A stretch of DNA of 64,000 nt. Source: Hevea brasiliensis. Lineage: Eukaryota > Streptophyta > Magnoliopsida > Malpighiales > Euphorbiaceae. The notes beneath the pieces are model-generated. The model was not told the origin of the DNA. It was given only the letters and a program-made list of their open reading frames with translations, and ran no database searches. The position numbers and the translations under genes are program-made. The stretch is taken from the NCBI RefSeq assembly GCF_030052815.1, contig NC_079503.1:48464735-48528734 (forward strand), in the 5' to 3' direction. Position 1 is the first letter of the stretch; each line of letters begins with the position of its first letter. Below, one piece after another: positions 53,101 to 57,654 of the stretch.

Positions 53101-56100
53101 TCAGTAGGCGCTTTCACTCTCAATGTACGCATGAACTAAATAGTTTCATGTCAGCTCCAACTTAACATCAGAGAGCAACTCTAAGTGACTAGAAGGCACA
53201 AGCTTTCGTAGTCGTTATTACTTATTTTGTATAGTTGTTTAGAGACAACATCCCAAAAATTTATAAAATTTAAGACAAAAATCTGGACTAATTCCTAAAT
53301 TCTTCAATGTGAAAACTCAAGAACTTAGATTATCTTAGTTTAGCTTCTCTCTTAAGTATCACATGCAATAATCCTAAATTCTACATCATTTTGAAATGGC
53401 ATAACTAAATAAAAAAATGCATGATCTGCAAGGAAAAGAAAATTATTTCTAGTATGATTTTCAAGAAAGAGAAAATTAGTTCTTGTTCTTATAAGTTATT
53501 ATCTATATACAGATGAACATTAAGGCATAACAGAAAAAAGAAATAAAAGTGGAGATCTTATCTTTAAAGTTTGCAGAAAACTACAAGCTATTACAAATAA
53601 CCTCCCACTATGCAGTTTATGAGATAAAAATAAGCTATAACTGTAACACCTTATGACACCAAAACATAAAGAGAATTTTAACATCAACATTAATATATCA
53701 TCTCTAGGAAAGAGAGAGAGAAATTACCTCTCCAATGCGTGGACTGACAAAATTAAGGTCTTCTTGTAAACCTTTCAATGGTGGATCATAGGAGTCTATG
53801 AATTGAACCAACCTAAGATACAGATTTTTATTTGTGTATAAGATAAAATAGCAGCCACATAACAATGTCCCCTTAAATTAAATTGAAGCAACCATGCTAG
53901 AAACAGATAATAGAAAAATCAAAAAAGATTATATGCAAGTATGAACTCTTTCAGAGATGAGAATGAAAATAGTATGTTATGGAAAGTCAATCACTATATT
54001 ATTTCTCTGTATGTTCTGTATTCTGTATTCCTATTTAGGATTTCTTCCTAATTAATAGAAGACAATTATAGGAATCAATTGTATATATATATACCCATGT
54101 ACAGATTAATTGAAATTAAGGAGACTCATCTCTTTTTACATGGTATCAGAGCAGGTCATCTATCTAGAGTGACTATTTGTTCTCACCACCCAGCTCAGGA
54201 GAAACCTTGGCTGCCGACCGACCGTTTCGACCCCGATCAACATCGTCGGCGTCGCCTCAACCCCCTCATTCCACCACTGTGTGTTGTTGCCTGATCCAGT
54301 ACACCATTAAAGGACTTCTGAGGTTTGACTCTTAGATTCTATTTCGGTATTTGCTTGATTTGTGATTTTGGATTATTTTGCTGCTATAAGCACTTTGTAT
54401 TAGTGTTTCAATTAGTTTTCTTTGTCTCAACAAATGGCAGACAATAAGAATGTTATTTCTGATGTGATTCCGGTGATGACTAAGATCACGGAACACAAAC
54501 TTAATGGTTCGAATTACCTGGAGTAGAGTAAGACTGTTAGGGTCTATTTGCGTAGCATTGATAAGGATGATCACCTTACTAAAGATCCACCCACTGATGA
54601 TACACGACAAACTTGGCTAAGGGAGGATGCTCGGTTGTTTTTGCAGCTTTGGAACTCGATTCACAGTGAGGTAATTAGTTTAATTAATCACTGTGAATTT
54701 GTTAAGGAATTGATGGATTACTTAGATTTTCTGTGTTCTGGTAAAGGGAATATCTCCCGTATTTATGATGTTTGTAAGGCATTCTACTGTGTTGAGAAAG
54801 AGGATAAGTCTCTCACGGCTTATTTTATGGATTTTAAACGGGTGTATGAGGAACTTAATGTATTGTTGCCTTTTAGTCCTGATGTGAAAGTCCAGCAGGC
54901 CCAACGGAAGCAACTGGCTGTTATAAGTTTTCTTGCAGGCCTTTCTTCAGAGTATGAGACTGCTAAATCTCATATTCTCTCTAGTTCTGAGATTTCCTCT
55001 TTGCATGAAACATTCACACGGGTCTTTCATACAGAGAGTACCCAATCTTCGCAGCCTGCCAGTAGTGCTCTTATTAGCCGTAATCTAAATGGACAACAGG
55101 GTAATAGAAGAGGAAGTAGAGGAGGAATTACAGGCAACAGAAGTAATCAGCGTAATGGAGAGGCTAGTTCTAATCAAGACTCAAGAAGAGTCATTTATTA
55201 TTATTGCCATGAGCCTGGCCATACAAAATATAATTGTCCGCAACTTCAGAGGAAAAATCAACGATCACATATGGCAAATATGGCAGCAGAGAATTCTACA
55301 GTATCTTTCTCTGAGAAAACTATTTAGGTATCTGCAGAGGATTTTGCAAAATTTTCCCAGTATCAGGCATCTCTAAAGCCTACCAATTCCCCTGTCACTG
55401 CGATTGCTGAGTCAGGTAAATTCACTACATGCCTTGTGTCTTCTTTATCCAAATGGGTTATTGATTCTGGTGCGACAGATCACATGACAGGTAATTCTAG
55501 TCTTCTATCTGCTTTTCAGTCTAATCTCACTTCCTCTACTGTTACTTTAGCTGATGGTTCTACTTCTTGTGTCATGGATTCTGGAACTGCAAACCCGACT
55601 TCGTCAATTTCTTTGTCTTCTGTTTTGTGTCTACCAAAATTGTCTTTTAATCTACTTTCTGTTAGTAAACTTACTCGTACCTTAAATTATTCTGTTTCCT
55701 TTTTTCCTGACCAGTGTTTGTTTAAGGATCTTACGACGAAGCAGATTATTGATAAAGGACACGAGTCAGGTGGTTTCTACATTCTGGAAAATCATGTACC
55801 GCGGTCGCTTGTTTGCTCCAGTGCCTTAACACCTCTTGAAGCTCATTGTAGATTTGGTCATCACTCTTTGTCTACCATGAAGAAGCTGTGTCCTCAATTT
55901 CAATCTTCATCAGTACTAGAATGTGAGTCGTGTTAGTTTGCAAAACATCATCGTTTGCCTTCTTTGTCTAGAGTCAATAAACGGGCTTCATCCCCTTTTG
56001 AGTTAGTTCATTCTAATGTTTGGGGTCCTTGTTCTGTTACTTCTAAAACTGGATTTCGTTATTTTGTTATTTTTGTTAATGATTACTCTCGTGTTACTTG

Positions 56101-57654
56101 GTTATATTTAATGAAGAATCGTTCTGAGTTATTTTCTATCTTTTGTGCCTTTTGTAATGAAATCAAAACTTAATTTAATATTTCTGTGCGCATATTAAGA
56201 AGTGACAATGCCAAAGAATACTTTTCAGCACAATTTCAGTCTTATATGACACAAAACGGCATTCTTTATCAGTCTTCCTATGTGGATACCCCATCCCAAA
56301 ATGGCGTGGCCGAAAGCAAAAATCGGCATCTTCTTAAGGTAACTCGTGCTCTTCTTTTTCAGATGAAAGTTCCTAAACACTTTTGGGCGGATGCAGTTTC
56401 TACGGCATATTTTTTTTATCAATCGTATGCCATCTTCTGTCCTTAATGGGGATATTCCTTATACTGCTTTGTTTCCTACAAAATCTTTGTTCCCTATTGA
56501 ATCCCGTATTTTTTGTTGTACCTGTTTTGTGCGTGATATTCGTCCACAGGTTACCAAATTGGATCCAAAATCTCTCAAATGTGTCTTCCTTGAGTACTCC
56601 CGGCTCCAAAAAGGGTACCGTTGTTTCTCTCATACTCTTAATCGTTATCTTGTTTCTGCAGATGTCACATTTTTTTAGTCCATTCCATTTTTTCCTCAAT
56701 CATCTGTGTATGACAGTCAAGGAGAGGAGGATGATCTCTTAATATATACTATCCAACCAATGTCTAGTCCTCTCCAACCAATGTCTAGTTTCACTATTTG
56801 AAACTAGTAAAAAAAAGACTGAGCACAAAGTGCAGATCCTTCAAATTCATTATCTTATTACAATTAATAAATAACATGAAAAGGTGCAAAGGCTGTAACC
56901 AAGCATAATGAAGACATAAAAGAGGATAATGGCCAGTTTCATTATAATTGTCCCATCTAGAAGGACGCACAATGATAACTCCAATAATTAACTAAAAACC
57001 ATTCCATACCGATGATAGAAATCACAGTCTCTGTCATTTCTTGACATGGCATGAAGAAAATTATACATTTGTAGCATCATTTTTCTTGGTATCTACATGA
57101 GGGCACAAATTTCAGTGTTAAACATGTACGGAAGTTCCCAAATACAGGATATTAAAAAAGTATATATATATATATATATATAAGAAAGAATTAAAGGAGA
57201 ACAAAACAAAAAGAAGACTTGCCTTCTCAGAGAAAAGGTTAACACGGACAAAGGAACAAAACAGATCCATAAATGCATGCAGTATAAGTGAGTTCTGATG
57301 GGGCTGCAAAATACCATGCCAAGTTATCAGAGATACCATGGGCAAAAACGACCGTTATGTTTCTGTTCATTTATATTAGAATAAATAAAATAAAATAAAA
57401 TTATTGGCAGGTGTTAGGGAGAAGGCAAGTGTAGCATCTTTATGGGTTTTGATGCACATCAACAACTATGTAGCATCTACATATCATTGGACGTTTGAGG
57501 TCAACTGTTTGTAATCTCAGACAAAAAATGTCAAAAAAAAATTGTGATGAAGGAGCAGCATCTTGATACTCACCAACAAGGTAATGACTGTACTACTTAG
57601 ATCCAATATAAGTCTTAGAGCTTGTTCCCGAAATGCCATCAAGTCAATAAGCAG
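16093..57654 (-). CDS. NAP1: NAP1/NCKAP1-type subunit of SCAR/WAVE complex (22 exons seen, 5' end outside window)
   Basis: The product is the plant homologue of NCK-associated protein 1 (NAP1, GNARLED in Arabidopsis). In this family NAP1 pairs with SRA1/PIR in the SCAR/WAVE regulatory complex, which relays ROP GTPase signals to ARP2/3-driven actin nucleation in cell shaping. Exons by coordinate: 57574-57654, 57223-57303, 57010-57092, 53728-53812, 52390-52515, 52122-52229, 51498-51542, 51272-51414, 49430-49562, 48832-48942, 48529-48607, 47387-47580, 35447-35592, 34107-34188, 33733-33843, 26094-26132, 25618-25743, 25371-25510, 25198-25294, 22883-23874, 22175-22387, 16093-16585. They total 3,708 nt, all phases agree and no internal stop occurs. 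Blocks such as [44 protein letters not shown] and [20 protein letters not shown] are family hallmarks; the C-terminal tail is Ser/Pro-rich. The N-terminal part is missing because of the window edge. Introns hold elements A-E, RTE copies, a TRIM and a DNA transposon. Identity is recalled from family knowledge, not a search. Confidence 0.95.
17148..20087 (+). pseudogene. RTE endonuclease-reverse transcriptase, three in-frame stops
   Basis: All blocks share one frame. The APE endonuclease (about 17376-18130) shows [27 protein letters not shown] and [10 protein letters not shown]; a RSQINFLL stretch stands where a D-containing motif is usual. The RT (about 18780-19520) shows [43 protein letters not shown] and FADDIVLI. 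Stops are TAG at 18159, TAG at 18453 and TGA at 19518; the first and third stand where Trp is expected. No frameshift is evident. The last ~35 codons ([17 protein letters not shown] to a TAA at 21753) lie beyond the nested insertion. Confidence 0.92.
20089..21645 (-). mobile_element. Nested 5'-truncated RTE copy, opposite strand
   Basis: Read on the minus strand it runs from a point equal to about 18712 of the host copy to a TTGAG tail at 20089-20105. Its junctions lie inside the host coding region: AGAGGATA on the left and GAGTAGTACAAC on the right. Judged by the nested copy itself, about 38 bp of host sequence is missing and no TSD is apparent. Confidence 0.88.
20115..21605 (-). pseudogene. 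RTE RT fragment with frameshifts and one stop
   Basis: Segments 21359-21556 ([10 protein letters not shown]), 20941-21345 ([22 protein letters not shown]), 20718-21059 ([19 protein letters not shown]) and 20115-20717 (C-terminal domain to the DPKFLG end) fall in three frames. Breaks lie near 21370 and 21030, and there is a stop at 20718-20720. Endonuclease and the N-terminal RT are missing by 5' truncation. Confidence 0.88.
22175..22387 (-). CDS. NAP1: NAP1 exon w21
   Basis: Completes Arg, then [20 protein letters not shown] through [10 protein letters not shown] plus two bases (AG|GTAAAT). The acceptor is TTGCTGGCAG. The middle ([15 protein letters not shown]) is the less conserved part. 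Confidence 0.95.
22883..23874 (-). CDS. NAP1: NAP1 exon w20, the large exon (330 codons)
   Basis: [20 protein letters not shown] through [11 protein letters not shown] plus two bases (AG|GTCAGT). The acceptor is TTTGTGTAG. It carries the conserved [51 protein letters not shown] and [19 protein letters not shown] blocks, a quarter of the protein without an intron. Frames on the other strand here (23157-23360, 23519-23803) are shadows. Confidence 0.97.
24255..24537 (+). mobile_element. TRIM-like element (~283 bp) in NAP1 intron
   Basis: Similar ~75-80 bp ends at 24255-24335 and 24464-24537 share GATATAAAACTATT, TTTTAGRTTRAGTGGTTT and a following A/T run; the right copy has TGTTAGG...TTAACA ends. 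Right after the left copy comes TGGTATCAAAACCTC, close to the initiator-Met primer site TGGTATCAGAGC. This is the layout of a terminal-repeat retrotransposon in miniature. The internal ggtccagatttcgaatccc could be a pol III B box, so a tRNA-type SINE is the alternative. No clear TSD. Confidence 0.6.
25198..25294 (-). CDS. NAP1: NAP1 exon w19
   Basis: Completes Met, then [20 protein letters not shown] through NHVFVLRE. The acceptor is ATTGCAG and the donor GAG|GTGAGA. Confidence 0.95.
25371..25510 (-). CDS. NAP1: NAP1 exon w18
   Basis: [20 protein letters not shown] through ENNSSIK plus two bases (AT|GTAAGG). The acceptor is ATTTCAG. A TTAA microsatellite sits just beyond the acceptor. Confidence 0.94.
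25524..25561. repeat. (TTAA)n microsatellite
   Basis: About nine AATT units beside the acceptor of NAP1 exon w18. Confidence 0.95.
25618..25743 (-). CDS. NAP1: NAP1 exon w17 (42 codons)
   Basis: [20 protein letters not shown] through [11 protein letters not shown]. The acceptor is CAAGCAG and the donor CAG|GTTGTT. Confidence 0.95.
26094..26132 (-). CDS. NAP1: NAP1 candidate micro-exon w16 (39 nt)
   Basis: It reads [13 protein letters not shown] between acceptor TATGCAG and donor CAG|GTCAAA, phase 0 at both ends. Including or skipping it keeps the frame. As I recall the Arabidopsis protein, the PEE of w15 is followed directly by the VTK of w17, so this may be a cassette exon or a lineage addition. 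Chance splice-like signals are the alternative. Confidence 0.6.
26133..27450 (-). other. NAP1 intron, left of Copia A
   Basis: Intron sequence with no coding similarity I recognise. The minus-strand open frame 26234-26638 has no family motif and no splice partner in frame. Confidence 0.6.
27629..27643 (-). other. Copia A polypurine tract
   Basis: Minus strand ...CTTGAGGGGGAG next to the 3' LTR, the plus-strand primer of an LTR retrotransposon. Confidence 0.85.
27636..29367 (-). pseudogene. Copia A reverse transcriptase and RNase H
   Basis: 28609-29367 holds the RT N-terminal half ([38 protein letters not shown]). 27636-28592 begins [13 protein letters not shown], the YVDD active site, and continues to RNase H ([44 protein letters not shown]). 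A break near 28600 separates them. The region after YVDD is diverged. Confidence 0.92.
29434..30015 (-). pseudogene. Copia A integrase, C-terminal part
   Basis: [40 protein letters not shown] and the [15 protein letters not shown] block typical of copia integrase. The catalytic Asp of the second block is in RSD; the Glu is in GVAERKNR. Confidence 0.9.
30003..30929 (-). pseudogene. Copia A protease and GAG-pre-integrase
   Basis: It shows [16 protein letters not shown], the copia protease motif (catalytic D in DSGA), then the pre-integrase region with [15 protein letters not shown] and CQFAKHH, then the integrase start HSDVWGPC...VDDYSRVTW. The frame runs off near 30015, before the next integrase block. 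Confidence 0.9.
30616..32239 (-). repeat. Three tandem ~543-bp units of gag C-terminus to protease in Copia A
   Basis: The same landmark (ccagaaccc) occurs at 30616, 31159 and 31703. Each unit runs from the QSSQPASS part of gag, through the [11 protein letters not shown] zinc knuckle region, to the DGSTSCV end of the protease block, and joins back to the next at GGTACTCAA-like sequence. Unit 2 is damaged at its protease motif (31261-31290). Confidence 0.93.
32101..32843 (-). pseudogene. Copia A gag, frameshifted
   Basis: It starts [20 protein letters not shown] at 32843, with the [14 protein letters not shown] block of copia-type gag. The frame is lost near 32520 and again near 32230-32340, where several short deletions are evident against copy C. 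Confidence 0.85.
33113..33124 (-). other. Copia A primer-binding site
   Basis: The minus strand reads TGGTATCAGAGC directly after the 5' LTR, complementary to the 3' end of plant initiator-Met tRNA. Confidence 0.93.
33303..33732 (-). repeat. Intron sequence with a 34-A run
   Basis: Between Copia A and exon w15. It holds an A34 homopolymer at 33608-33641 followed by A-rich sequence. The long Lys-rich frame read through it is an artefact. Confidence 0.9.
33733..33843 (-). CDS. NAP1: NAP1 exon w15 (37 codons)
   Basis: [20 protein letters not shown] through ASPIVPEE. The acceptor is GTCATAG and the donor GAG|GTGATC. Confidence 0.95.
34107..34188 (-). CDS. NAP1: NAP1 exon w14
   Basis: Completes Arg, then [20 protein letters not shown] and YHQHLTA. 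The acceptor is CAATGTAG and the donor GCT|GTGAGT. Confidence 0.94.
35447..35592 (-). CDS. NAP1: NAP1 exon w13
   Basis: [20 protein letters not shown] through NAAYNWS plus two bases (AG|GTACTG). The acceptor is CAAGCAG. The [20 protein letters not shown] block is diagnostic of plant NAP1. Confidence 0.95.
35593..36153 (-). repeat. NAP1 intron with (AT)26 microsatellite
   Basis: (AT)n at 35939-35990. Nothing else is recognised between exon w13 and Copia B. Confidence 0.9.
36449..37756 (-). pseudogene. Copia B RT-RNase H, 435 codons open
   Basis: The longest open copia frame in the window: [87 protein letters not shown]. It ends early at REKIQ against the ~45 further residues of copies A and C, and is cut off from its integrase. 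Confidence 0.9.
37757..38312 (-). pseudogene. Copia B integrase-RT linker remnant
   Basis: Continues B toward the Copia C insertion at 38313. A short local duplication of gataccctttttt/gtaccctttttt lies at 38256-38295 and breaks the frame. Confidence 0.75.
38513..40651 (-). pseudogene. Copia C integrase end, RT and RNase H
   Basis: 39389-40651 (420 codons) runs from the integrase end ([15 protein letters not shown]) through RT to [13 protein letters not shown]. 38513-39379 carries [20 protein letters not shown] on to RNase H ([36 protein letters not shown]) and the natural C-terminus. One break near 39385 separates them, so this is the best-kept pol of the family here. Confidence 0.92.
40593..41826 (-). 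pseudogene. Copia C protease to integrase
   Basis: 41383-41826: [16 protein letters not shown], ended by a stop (TAG at the position of a Gln/Cys-like codon near 41383). 40864-41379: pre-integrase and HSDVWGPYS...VDDYSRVTW. 40593-40841: [14 protein letters not shown]...[17 protein letters not shown]. Confidence 0.9.
41924..42662 (-). pseudogene. Copia C gag, broken
   Basis: It starts [20 protein letters not shown] at 42662. The frame breaks near 42350; later parts are 42042-42269 ([20 protein letters not shown]) and 41924-42142. Confidence 0.85.
42944..42955 (-). other. Copia C primer-binding site
   Basis: Minus strand TGGTATCAGAGC, immediately after the 5' LTR, whose last bases read TATA instead of TACA. 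Confidence 0.9.
43156..44309 (-). pseudogene. Copia B protease to integrase, cut by Copia C
   Basis: 43644-44309 holds [16 protein letters not shown], where the usual DSGA reads DSDA, so protease is doubly suspect, plus the pre-integrase blocks. 43156-43442 holds the [12 protein letters not shown] block and KCVFLG, where the frame enters the Copia C LTR exactly at its TSD. Confidence 0.88.
44572..45322 (-). pseudogene. Copia B gag, broken
   Basis: It starts [20 protein letters not shown] at 45322 and stops near 45098. The middle part lies at 44690-45031 and the C-terminal, Arg/Gly-rich part at 44572-44790 in another frame. The [17 protein letters not shown] knuckle is degraded (a His codon position reads differently at 44530-44550). 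Confidence 0.82.
45769..45780 (-). other. Copia B primer-binding site, one mismatch
   Basis: Minus strand TGGTATCAGTGC beside the 5' LTR. It differs by one base from the TGGTATCAGAGC of A, C and D. Confidence 0.85.
45935..47386 (-). repeat. NAP1 intron with two TA microsatellites and palindromic repeat
   Basis: (AT)n at 46739-46803 and (TA)n at 47148-47183. Between them, 46803-47035 is rich in CTCGAGCTT/GAGCTC words like a decayed dispersed repeat. A 12-bp perfect inverted repeat (gtaatggctgtt/aacagccattac) lies at 47090-47118. No gene seen. Confidence 0.8.
47387..47580 (-). CDS. NAP1: NAP1 exon w12
   Basis: Completes Ala, then [20 protein letters not shown] through SAITCDLC. The acceptor is TAATGCAG and the donor TGT|GTAAGA. 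The next intron is 11.8 kb because of Copia B and C. Confidence 0.94.
48529..48607 (-). CDS. NAP1: NAP1 exon w11
   Basis: [20 protein letters not shown] then VRKYIA plus one base (G|GTTGGT). The acceptor is GGTTGCAG. Confidence 0.94.
48832..48942 (-). CDS. NAP1: NAP1 exon w10 (37 codons)
   Basis: [20 protein letters not shown] through AARAVPVDI. The acceptor is CCTTACAG and the donor ATA|GTATGT. Confidence 0.94.
49430..49562 (-). CDS. NAP1: NAP1 exon w9
   Basis: Completes Ser, then [20 protein letters not shown] through [14 protein letters not shown]. The acceptor is CGTTGCAG and the donor CAG|GTAAGA. Confidence 0.94.
49755..50292. mobile_element. hAT-like non-autonomous DNA transposon (538 bp)
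   Basis: The ends CATAGTTATTAAAGG and (reverse complement) TATAGTTATTAAAGG form a terminal inverted repeat, and an exact 8-bp TSD atgcttgc lies at 49747-49754 and 50293-50300. Subterminal GCCTTGAGCC/GCACCTCAAGC words are typical of such elements. It has no transposase. It lies in the w8-w9 intron. Confidence 0.82.
50301..51271 (-). other. NAP1 intron remainder
   Basis: Intron between the DNA transposon and exon w8. Apart from the 22-bp RTE tail insertion at 50786 I see nothing coding. Confidence 0.7.
50786..50807 (-). mobile_element. 22-bp RTE tail insertion
   Basis: caactcaactcaactcaact plus aa equals the reverse complement of the RTE LINE end. A perfect 15-bp duplication gccttcaaagacata flanks it at 50771-50785 and 50808-50822. 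So it is a complete but almost wholly 5'-truncated insertion. Confidence 0.88.
51272..51414 (-). CDS. NAP1: NAP1 exon w8
   Basis: [20 protein letters not shown] through [11 protein letters not shown] plus two bases (AG|GTATAA). The middle is Lys-rich ([17 protein letters not shown]). Confidence 0.94.
51498..51542 (-). CDS. NAP1: NAP1 exon w7 (15 codons)
   Basis: [15 protein letters not shown], between acceptor GTCTTCAG and donor GAG|GTGAGC. Only 83 bp of intron separate it from w8. Confidence 0.93.
52122..52229 (-). CDS. NAP1: NAP1 exon w6 (36 codons)
   Basis: [20 protein letters not shown] through TSIDIAL. The acceptor is ATTTTAG and the donor CTG|GTATGT. An internal ATTACAG could serve as an acceptor 33-34 bases in, but the longer form keeps the conserved RAQDLANV block. 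Confidence 0.92.
52390..52515 (-). CDS. NAP1: NAP1 exon w5 (42 codons)
   Basis: [20 protein letters not shown] through ILTNSAHPM. The acceptor is TCTATAG and the donor ATG|GTAAGT. Phase 0 at both ends. Confidence 0.94.
52516..53727 (-). other. NAP1 intron w4-w5
   Basis: 1.2 kb intron, A/T-rich. A short minus-strand frame at 52821-53021 shows no family motif. No mobile element end was recognised. Confidence 0.7.
53728..53812 (-). CDS. NAP1: NAP1 exon w4
   Basis: Completes Arg, then [20 protein letters not shown] and FVSPRIGE. The acceptor is ATCTTAG and the donor GAG|GTAATT. Copia D lies in the intron between w3 and w4. Confidence 0.94.
54141..54152 (+). other. Copia D primer-binding site
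   Basis: TGGTATCAGAGC immediately after the 5' LTR. Confidence 0.93.
54434..55327 (+). pseudogene. Copia D gag with in-frame TAG
   Basis: It starts [20 protein letters not shown] at 54434. A TAG at about 54523 replaces Trp of the YLEWSKT block. The frame then stays open 54548-55327, through the [20 protein letters not shown] zinc knuckle, to a second TAG after EKTI. Confidence 0.9.
55328..56678 (+). pseudogene. Copia D protease and integrase with several stops
   Basis: [16 protein letters not shown] at 55451-55500. TAG after ECESC (about 55934) and TAA after NEIKT (about 56171), each where copies A and C have Gln or a related codon. Integrase [20 protein letters not shown] at 56186 onward, a frameshift near 56410 in a T-run, then [15 protein letters not shown], and a TAG at about 56677. 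Confidence 0.88.
57010..57092 (-). CDS. NAP1: NAP1 exon w3
   Basis: It begins [20 protein letters not shown] after ATGTAG and ends in CDFYH plus two bases (CG|GTATGG). The split Arg codon is completed by w4. Confidence 0.92.
57093..57222 (-). repeat. 130-bp GC-AG intron with (TA)n
   Basis: The intron between w2 and w3 starts GCAAGT and ends ATGTAG. (TA)n occupies 57161-57182. Confidence 0.88.
57223..57303 (-). CDS. NAP1: NAP1 exon w2, with a GC donor
   Basis: It reads [20 protein letters not shown] and ends NLFSEK. The acceptor is TTTGCAG. The donor is GAGAAG|GCAAGT, a GC-AG type site; the only way to keep the conserved FSEK-IPRK junction is to splice here. Confidence 0.9.
57574..57654 (-). 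CDS. NAP1: NAP1 exon w1 (27 codons, phase 0/0)
   Basis: It encodes [20 protein letters not shown] and onward, the first part of NAP1 visible here. The acceptor is GACCAG at the high end and the donor is TTG|GTGAGT. The preceding exon (expected to end in a LEPWIQ-like block) was not found between 57655 and 64000. Confidence 0.9.

Larger units (their letters stand above)
53975..56790 (+). mobile_element. Copia element D, antisense, 3' half missing
   Basis: 5' LTR at 53975-54140 (166 bp, TGTTATGG...TTTACA), then gag, protease and integrase on the plus strand. Similarity to copies A-C ends around 56767-56790, in the integrase-RT linker; RT, RNase H and the 3' LTR are absent. tagta precedes the LTR (53970-53974) and also occurs at 56805-56809 just past the truncation. 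Confidence 0.92.
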
